NCBI GenBank assembly: GCA_900298995.1
Contig: OMIC01000004.1
Location: 1-38,557, forward strand
Source of the DNA: Hyphomicrobiaceae bacterium
GTDB lineage: Bacteria > Pseudomonadota > Alphaproteobacteria > Rhizobiales > Aestuariivirgaceae
Direction of reading: 5' to 3'
Length of the DNA stretch: 38,557 nt
Both the position numbers and the translations under genes were made by a program. Shown piece by piece: positions 34,618 through 38,557 of this stretch. A model generated the notes under the pieces. That model saw nothing but the letters and a program-made list of their open reading frames with translations, was not told the origin of the DNA and searched no databases. Numbering within the stretch: position 1 is the first letter of the stretch; every line of letters starts with the position of its first letter.

Positions 34618-35574
34618 CTATTCGGCCGTCACGACGGCGCGGCATTCAGCAGGAAGGGCGCTGAGAGTCAAGGGTGGGGCCGGTTTGACCGGTTTGGTCG
34701 GTTTCTTGCTCGGCGGCGGCTTCTCGATGCGGCGCCAGGGTGCGTCACCCAACCAATAGGCGAGCTCTTCGCCACAACCCGTACCATCCTTCGGACGGGG
34801 CTCGGGCTGGTTCTTGCAGGAGGGTGATCCCTCGGGGCAACGCATGCGGATATGGAAGTGGTAGTTGTGCCCGTAATAGGGCCTGACCTTGGCCAGCCAC
34901 GACCGGTCACCTTTCGCCCACTTGCACAATTCCTTCTTGATCGGCGGATGAACGAAGATGCGTGCCACCTCGGGATAGGAGGCGGCGCGCCTGATGAGCC
35001 GGGCATGGGCATCGGTCCACACCGAGGGATCAATGCTCTTGCGGTCTTTCACGACCACTGTTGGCTTGATGTCCTCGCGGGCCTTGCCGTCGAGGCGCGC
35101 CTCAGGCATGGGCGTGAGCCAGATATCGGCATCAAGTCCAACCTGGTGGCTGGCATGACCCGACGGCATGGGACCGCCCCGCGGCTGCGACATGTCCCCC
35201 ACCAGGAGCCCGTTCCAGCCGTCCTTTTCCCTGGCGTCCGCAGCGAGTTTCTCGAGCAGTTCCACAAGCTGTGGCTGTCCCCAGTAACGGTTGCGTGACA
35301 GTCGGATCACCTGCCACGCCGGACCGTCGACCGGCAGGGCCTTGCCGCCCGACATGCAGCCGCGCGCATAGAAGCCGATGGCCCGGGATTTCATGGAGGC
35401 TGCCGGTGTTACCTGCGCACTGAACACTTTCTTGGCCGGAAGCTTCATCAGCTCCTTGTCGCTCAGAGCGGCCAGGGCACGGGCATCGGTTGCCGACTGT
35501 GCTGCGGCAGGGAGGCAAGGCGCCAGCAGGAGCGCGGCGGCAATCAGCACGCGTGGGATCATGGTGATGGTCAT
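34618..35574 (-). CDS. mepA: penicillin-insensitive murein endopeptidase
   Basis: This 318-residue periplasmic zinc enzyme of the LAS (MepA, M74) family cleaves D-Ala-meso-DAP cross-links in peptidoglycan. Signal peptide about 1-25 (PRVLIAAALLLAPCLPAAAQ). The zinc and active-site motifs are PSGHASHQVGLDADIWL and, near residue 240, YYGHNYHFHIRM. Conserved cysteines (GCMSGG, ELCKW, MRCPEG, PSCKN) suggest disulfides, as in E. coli MepA. The C-terminal 60 residues are Pro/Lys-rich (PPPSKKPTKPVKPAPP), which is longer than usual. The ATG at 35574 overlaps the sspB stop as ATGA. Confidence 0.93.
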   Translation of the reverse strand: MTITMIPRVLIAAALLLAPCLPAAAQSATDARALAALSDKELMKLPAKKVFSAQVTPAASMKSRAIGFYARGCMSGGKALPVDGPAWQVIRLSRNRYWGQPQLVELLEKLAADAREKDGWNGLLVGDMSQPRGGPMPSGHASHQVGLDADIWLTPMPEARLDGKAREDIKPTVVVKDRKSIDPSVWTDAHARLIRRAASYPEVARIFVHPPIKKELCKWAKGDRSWLAKVRPYYGHNYHFHIRMRCPEGSPSCKNQPEPRPKDGTGCGEELAYWLGDAPWRRIEKPPPSKKPTKPVKPAPPLTLSALPAECRAVVTAE

Positions 35575-36074
35575 TTCTTGCGGAACTGATCCAGCGACAC
35601 GACCTTGGGGGGCGCATCCGGCGAATGATCCTCGGCCGTGGCTTCAGGCGAAGGGGCAGGTTCGGCGGTCGCCGCCGCCGCGGGCGTCGCGACGTCCGCA
35701 GGGCGGGGCTTGTCCGGTGACTGGCTCTCGAACTGCAGGCCGAACTGAACCGCCGGATCAAGGAAGCCCTTCACGGCGTCAAAGGGCACGACCAGGTGCT
35801 CGGGCACATTGTCGAATGACAACTCAACCTCGAACCTGTCATCGTGGACGTGGAGGTTCCAGTACTGGTGCTGGAGGACGATGGTCATCTCGCGCGGGTA
35901 GCGCTGGCCAAGCTTCTGGGAAATCTGCACCCCCGGATGCCGGGTGTTGAAGGCGATGTAGAAATGATGCTCGCCGGGCAGACCCGTGCTCTCCGCGATC
36001 TTGAGCGCATCGCGCACCACGCCCTTCAGGGCGTTCTGGGCGAGCAGATCGTAGCGCATCAAATCTTCAGGCAT
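35571..36074 (-). CDS. sspB: SspB, ClpXP adaptor (alphaproteobacterial type)
   Basis: The 167-residue adaptor delivers ssrA-tagged and some other proteins to the ClpXP protease. The folded domain (about 1-115) starts MRYDLLAQNALKGVVRDALK and has HHFYIAFNTRHPGVQIS, YPREMTIVLQHQYWNL and FEVELSFDNVPEHLVVPFDA. A flexible Ala/Pro/Glu linker follows, ending in the ClpX-docking tail VVSLDQFRKK. The ATG at 36074 was chosen because the frame continues upstream to 36335 without similarity and would overlap the kinase gene. The gap to the kinase gene is 85 bases. It is translationally coupled to mepA. Confidence 0.93.
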   Translation of the reverse strand: MPEDLMRYDLLAQNALKGVVRDALKIAESTGLPGEHHFYIAFNTRHPGVQISQKLGQRYPREMTIVLQHQYWNLHVHDDRFEVELSFDNVPEHLVVPFDAVKGFLDPAVQFGLQFESQSPDKPRPADVATPAAAATAEPAPSPEATAEDHSPDAPPKVVSLDQFRKK

Positions 36075-36159
36075 CGGCGGGTCCGGGCTTTCAGGCGAAG
36101 CAGGCGCGTAGCATAGCCGGGGCGCGGAGGCAAAGCCAGACGCCGCCTGGTGGAAAACC

Positions 36160-37545
36160 TCAAAAAGCGGGGGTTTCGAGTTGGCTGTCATCCTGCGCGC
36201 CTGACGCAGCCGGCAGGGGCAAGGACACTTTGAGGCCACCTGTCGGCGACCTGGAAAAGCCCACAGTGATGCCGTAGGCATCAGCGATGTCCTTGACGAT
36301 TGCCAGTCCGATACCGGTGCCCTGTGTGCGCTCATCGAGGCGGCGTCCGCGCTCCGTAATCAGCGCGATTTCGCTGTCGGCGACCCCGGGACCGTCATCG
36401 CAGATCTTCAGCCGTACATCATGGTCTGCTCCCTCAAGCTCGACGACGACCAATGACGAGGCCCACTTGCGAGCATTGTCGAGGAGGTTGCCGACCATTT
36501 CCGTGAAGTCCTCCCGGTCGATCTGGGCCGACCGGTTGGCGGGAATCCGGTTCTCGAAGACGATCCTGTCACCCCGTGGCAGGCGCTGAATGGTGGAAAT
36601 GAGTTCGTCCACCGAAACCCGCATGTCGGCCACCGCCGCGCCATGGCCTGCCGCCACTTTCGTTCGGGCAAGTTCGCGGTCCGCCAGTTGCCGCAGGGTA
36701 GCCGTCTGGGAGGCGATCTCGGACGCCACTGGCTCCAGACCAGCCTTCCGCAGGTCGGTCAGGAGAATGTCGATGATGGTGAGAGGGGTCTTGAGGCTGT
36801 GTGCAAAATTGCCCGCCCGCGCCCGCGCTTTCTCGATCTGTTTCTGCTGCTGAAGGAGAAGAAGGTTCAGTTTGTTGGAAAGCGGGGCGATTTCGACCGG
36901 ATAATCCCCGATCACGCTGCTGGCACGCCCGTCACTGACATCACGGACATTGCGCCGGAGGCGGTCAATCGGCGTCATCACGATCCGGAACTGCACCGCG
37001 CTCACCAGCAGGAACGTCACGCCCAGAACCGCGAGAGATGCCGCAAGAAAAAGTGCGAACCGCGCCAGTGGCGTATGGATCTCATCTGCATTGATCCCGA
37101 CCAGCACCCGCAGCTGGCGATCGTTGGGCGCCTCCCCAACATTGATGACCTTGGCTTCGATCAGGACAGGTTCGTCGAATGGTCCCGGGAATTCCTCCGG
37201 CGTCTCCATTGTCATCCAGGCCTGACCAGGCGTCTCGAGGGTCGCATCCCAGAGCGAACGCGATCGGAGCAAGGTGCGGTCACGGGAATCGACCTGCCAG
37301 TAGAGACCGCTCATCGGCTGCCCGAAGCGAGGCTCCGCCAGCGCGGCTGAGTTGGTAATTTCGCCGGAGGAATCAAGATCGATGCCGCCGATCAGCTGAA
37401 AAAGGTAGCTCCGGATCTCAGCGTTCTGCCGTGTCGTCACATAGCCCTGGAACAGCGCGTAGAGAACGACTCCAGCCGCCAAGAGTGCCACCAGAGTGAC
37501 GCCCGTTGAAATCACCAGGAACCGGCGACGGATCGAATGGCTCAC
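36160..37545 (-). CDS. two-component sensor histidine kinase, PhoQ/FeuQ-like
   Basis: The 461-residue membrane sensor has TM1 about 10-32, a periplasmic domain of about 130 residues, TM2 about 163-188, HAMP and a kinase core. H-box NFAHSLKTPL with His249, N-box NLLDNARK with Asn357, G1 DDGPG (383-387) and G2 GTGIGLAIVKD (409-419) are all present, so it should be active. The SLKTPL version of the H-box is typical of PhoQ-like kinases. The start is GTG at 37545, overlapping the regulator stop as GTGA. Gene order PepSY protein / regulator / kinase resembles the rhizobial feuNPQ locus; that link is inference. The signal is unknown. Confidence 0.9.
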   Translation of the reverse strand: MSHSIRRRFLVISTGVTLVALLAAGVVLYALFQGYVTTRQNAEIRSYLFQLIGGIDLDSSGEITNSAALAEPRFGQPMSGLYWQVDSRDRTLLRSRSLWDATLETPGQAWMTMETPEEFPGPFDEPVLIEAKVINVGEAPNDRQLRVLVGINADEIHTPLARFALFLAASLAVLGVTFLLVSAVQFRIVMTPIDRLRRNVRDVSDGRASSVIGDYPVEIAPLSNKLNLLLLQQQKQIEKARARAGNFAHSLKTPLTIIDILLTDLRKAGLEPVASEIASQTATLRQLADRELARTKVAAGHGAAVADMRVSVDELISTIQRLPRGDRIVFENRIPANRSAQIDREDFTEMVGNLLDNARKWASSLVVVELEGADHDVRLKICDDGPGVADSEIALITERGRRLDERTQGTGIGLAIVKDIADAYGITVGFSRSPTGGLKVSLPLPAASGAQDDSQLETPAF

Positions 37546-38210
37546 GGCATCTCCCGGCCCGGAAAGATATATCCGAATCCCCGCCGTGTACCCACATAGT
37601 CACGGCCGATCTTGCGGCGCAAGCGACCGATGAGCACCTCGACGGCATTGGTGTCGCGCTCGTGGTTGTGGGAGTAGATATCGTCCGCCAGTTCCGATGC
37701 GGTAATGATCTTTCCCCGGTTGACGACGAGGTGGTGAAGGAGCCGGTACTCCATCTGCGTGAGGTCGACCGCCTGGCCGTTCACCGTCACGGTCGCCGAC
37801 AGCGGATCAAGCTCAAGACCGCCGGCGCCCAGTTTCTCCGCAACCGTGCCGGTACTGCGCCGGATCAGAGCCTCGACGCGCGCGATGAGTTCTTCCATCT
37901 CGAATGGCTTCGGAAGGTAGTCATCCGCACCGGCCTTGATGCCTGCGACGCGCTCGCTCCAGCTGCCGCGGGCGCTCAGGACGAGAACGGGCGTTGCGAC
38001 GCCCTCCGAGCGCAGGCGTTTCAGAACTGATAGGCCGTCGAGGCCGGGCAAGCCCAGATCCAGAACGATGGCTGCGTAGCTCTGCGTTCCAGCCCGGAAC
38101 CAGGCATCTTCCCCGTCAAGGGCGGCGTCCACGGAAAAACCGGCACCCTTCAGGGCCTTGGCCACTGCCCGCTGAACCTTTGCCTCGTCTTCAACAACCA
38201 GGATCTGCAT
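37542..38210 (-). CDS. OmpR/PhoP-family response regulator
   Basis: The 222-residue DNA-binding regulator has a receiver domain (1-115): acidic Glu7/Asp8, phosphorylation site Asp51 in VLDLGLPGLDG, Ser79 and Lys101 (LPKPF). A winged-helix output domain (about 125-222) has LTQMEYRLLHHLVVNRGK, the recognition region around DTNAVEVLIGRLRRKI and the wing GTRRGFGYIF. It is coupled to the kinase downstream by a four-base overlap and lies five bases behind the PepSY gene. It is of the PhoP/FeuP type; the regulon cannot be told from here. Confidence 0.94.
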   Translation of the reverse strand: MQILVVEDEAKVQRAVAKALKGAGFSVDAALDGEDAWFRAGTQSYAAIVLDLGLPGLDGLSVLKRLRSEGVATPVLVLSARGSWSERVAGIKAGADDYLPKPFEMEELIARVEALIRRSTGTVAEKLGAGGLELDPLSATVTVNGQAVDLTQMEYRLLHHLVVNRGKIITASELADDIYSHNHERDTNAVEVLIGRLRRKIGRDYVGTRRGFGYIFPGREMP

Positions 38211-38215
38211 TCGGT

Positions 38216-38557
38216 CTATCGAGCGCTGATGAGTTTCTGGGTGGTGGCATTGATCTTCAGAAAGCGCAGGTTGCCGCTCTTTTCGATGATCTTGATGCGA
38301 TAGACGATGACACCGCCCTCCTGGCGCAGTCGGATGTCGACGATGTCGCCCGGAACCAGCTTGTTTGCGATGCGCTGGATCTGTCGAACCGAGGCAATCT
38401 TTCCCTGATAGCGGGCCGCCAGCTCGCCGTCACGCAACTGGGCGTCGTCACCGGCCCTGCCGCGCGCTGAACTCTCGCCACTGTGGCTTCCGCCGTTGCC
38501 GCCATGGTCATCTCCGCCGCCGTTTCCGCCACCACCACTGTTGCCCCCGCCGTCGCC
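38216..38557 (-). CDS. PepSY-domain periplasmic protein (partial, N-terminus outside window)
   Basis: The minus-strand frame is open to the window edge, giving the last 113 residues. A Gly/Asn/His-rich low-complexity stretch of about 25 residues (GDGGGNSGGGGNGGG at its start) leads into a PepSY domain: GKIASVRQIQRIANKLVPGD, then IVDIRLRQEGG and VYRIKIIEKSGNLRFLKINA. PepSY domains inhibit or sense near envelope proteases and kinases. It lies five bases upstream of the response regulator and so likely co-transcribed, and may be the periplasmic negative regulator of the kinase (as FeuN is for FeuQ in Sinorhizobium); inference only. An internal TTG at 38437 is not needed as a start. Confidence 0.75.
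   Translation of the reverse strand, partial: GDGGGNSGGGGNGGGDDHGGNGGSHSGESSARGRAGDDAQLRDGELAARYQGKIASVRQIQRIANKLVPGDIVDIRLRQEGGVIVYRIKIIEKSGNLRFLKINATTQKLISAR

Noticed and set aside
1-38557. mobile elements, prophage genes, CRISPR arrays, toxin-antitoxin pairs or defence genes
   Set aside because: No transposase, integrase, repeat-spacer pattern or such gene families were found; the single RHH protein lacks a toxin partner.

Overview
The window is GC-rich, densely packed, almost fully coding DNA from an alphaproteobacterial chromosome, most likely order Hyphomicrobiales (Rhizobiales). The evidence is the block icd / MFS / trmJ-like / murI / rpsD, an Usg-family protein, an SspB of the alphaproteobacterial type, fumC followed by a DUF4169 protein and a ribbon-helix-helix protein, and a PhoPQ/FeuPQ-like two-component system behind a PepSY protein. 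I cannot name the genus. No insertion sequence, prophage, CRISPR array, tRNA or rRNA was seen.

Layout. 1-2492 (minus): an exporter-type ABC transporter cut by the window edge and NADP-isocitrate dehydrogenase. 2620-5516 (plus): MFS exporter, TrmJ-type tRNA methyltransferase, glutamate racemase. 5513-6361 (minus): an orphan sugar-type ABC permease. 6416-7184 (plus): rpsD with a clear promoter and a structured leader. 7510-11536 (minus): a four-gene unit of an HdhA-like 7-alpha-hydroxysteroid dehydrogenase, a second SDR, an alginate-export-type outer-membrane barrel and MarC. 11931-15130 (minus): a ZIP-like transporter interrupted by a cyclic-nucleotide-binding domain, a C-terminally short MscS channel directly behind it, and usg upstream. 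15257-19565 (minus): three consecutive EamA/DMT units (two of them fused into one 601-residue protein), an MFS transporter and a small membrane-anchored protein.

19664-20182 (plus) is a secreted TPR protein. 20190-23479 (minus) holds a UvrD/PcrA helicase, a small unknown protein and a hotdog thioesterase. 23515-28693 (plus) holds a D-lactate dehydrogenase-type flavoprotein and a very large AsmA protein. 28676-38557 is all minus: PepSY protein, response regulator, histidine kinase, SspB, MepA, Kup, PHP phosphoesterase, MFS, FumC, DUF4169 protein and RHH protein, many of them joined by 4- to 5-base stop/start overlaps.

Most of the window is housekeeping. The parts worth a second look are the cyclic-nucleotide-domain/ZIP chimera coupled to a shortened MscS (11931-14770), the hydroxysteroid-dehydrogenase/outer-membrane-barrel operon (7510-11536), the fused double DMT transporter (16862-18667) and the rpsD leader (6450-6566).
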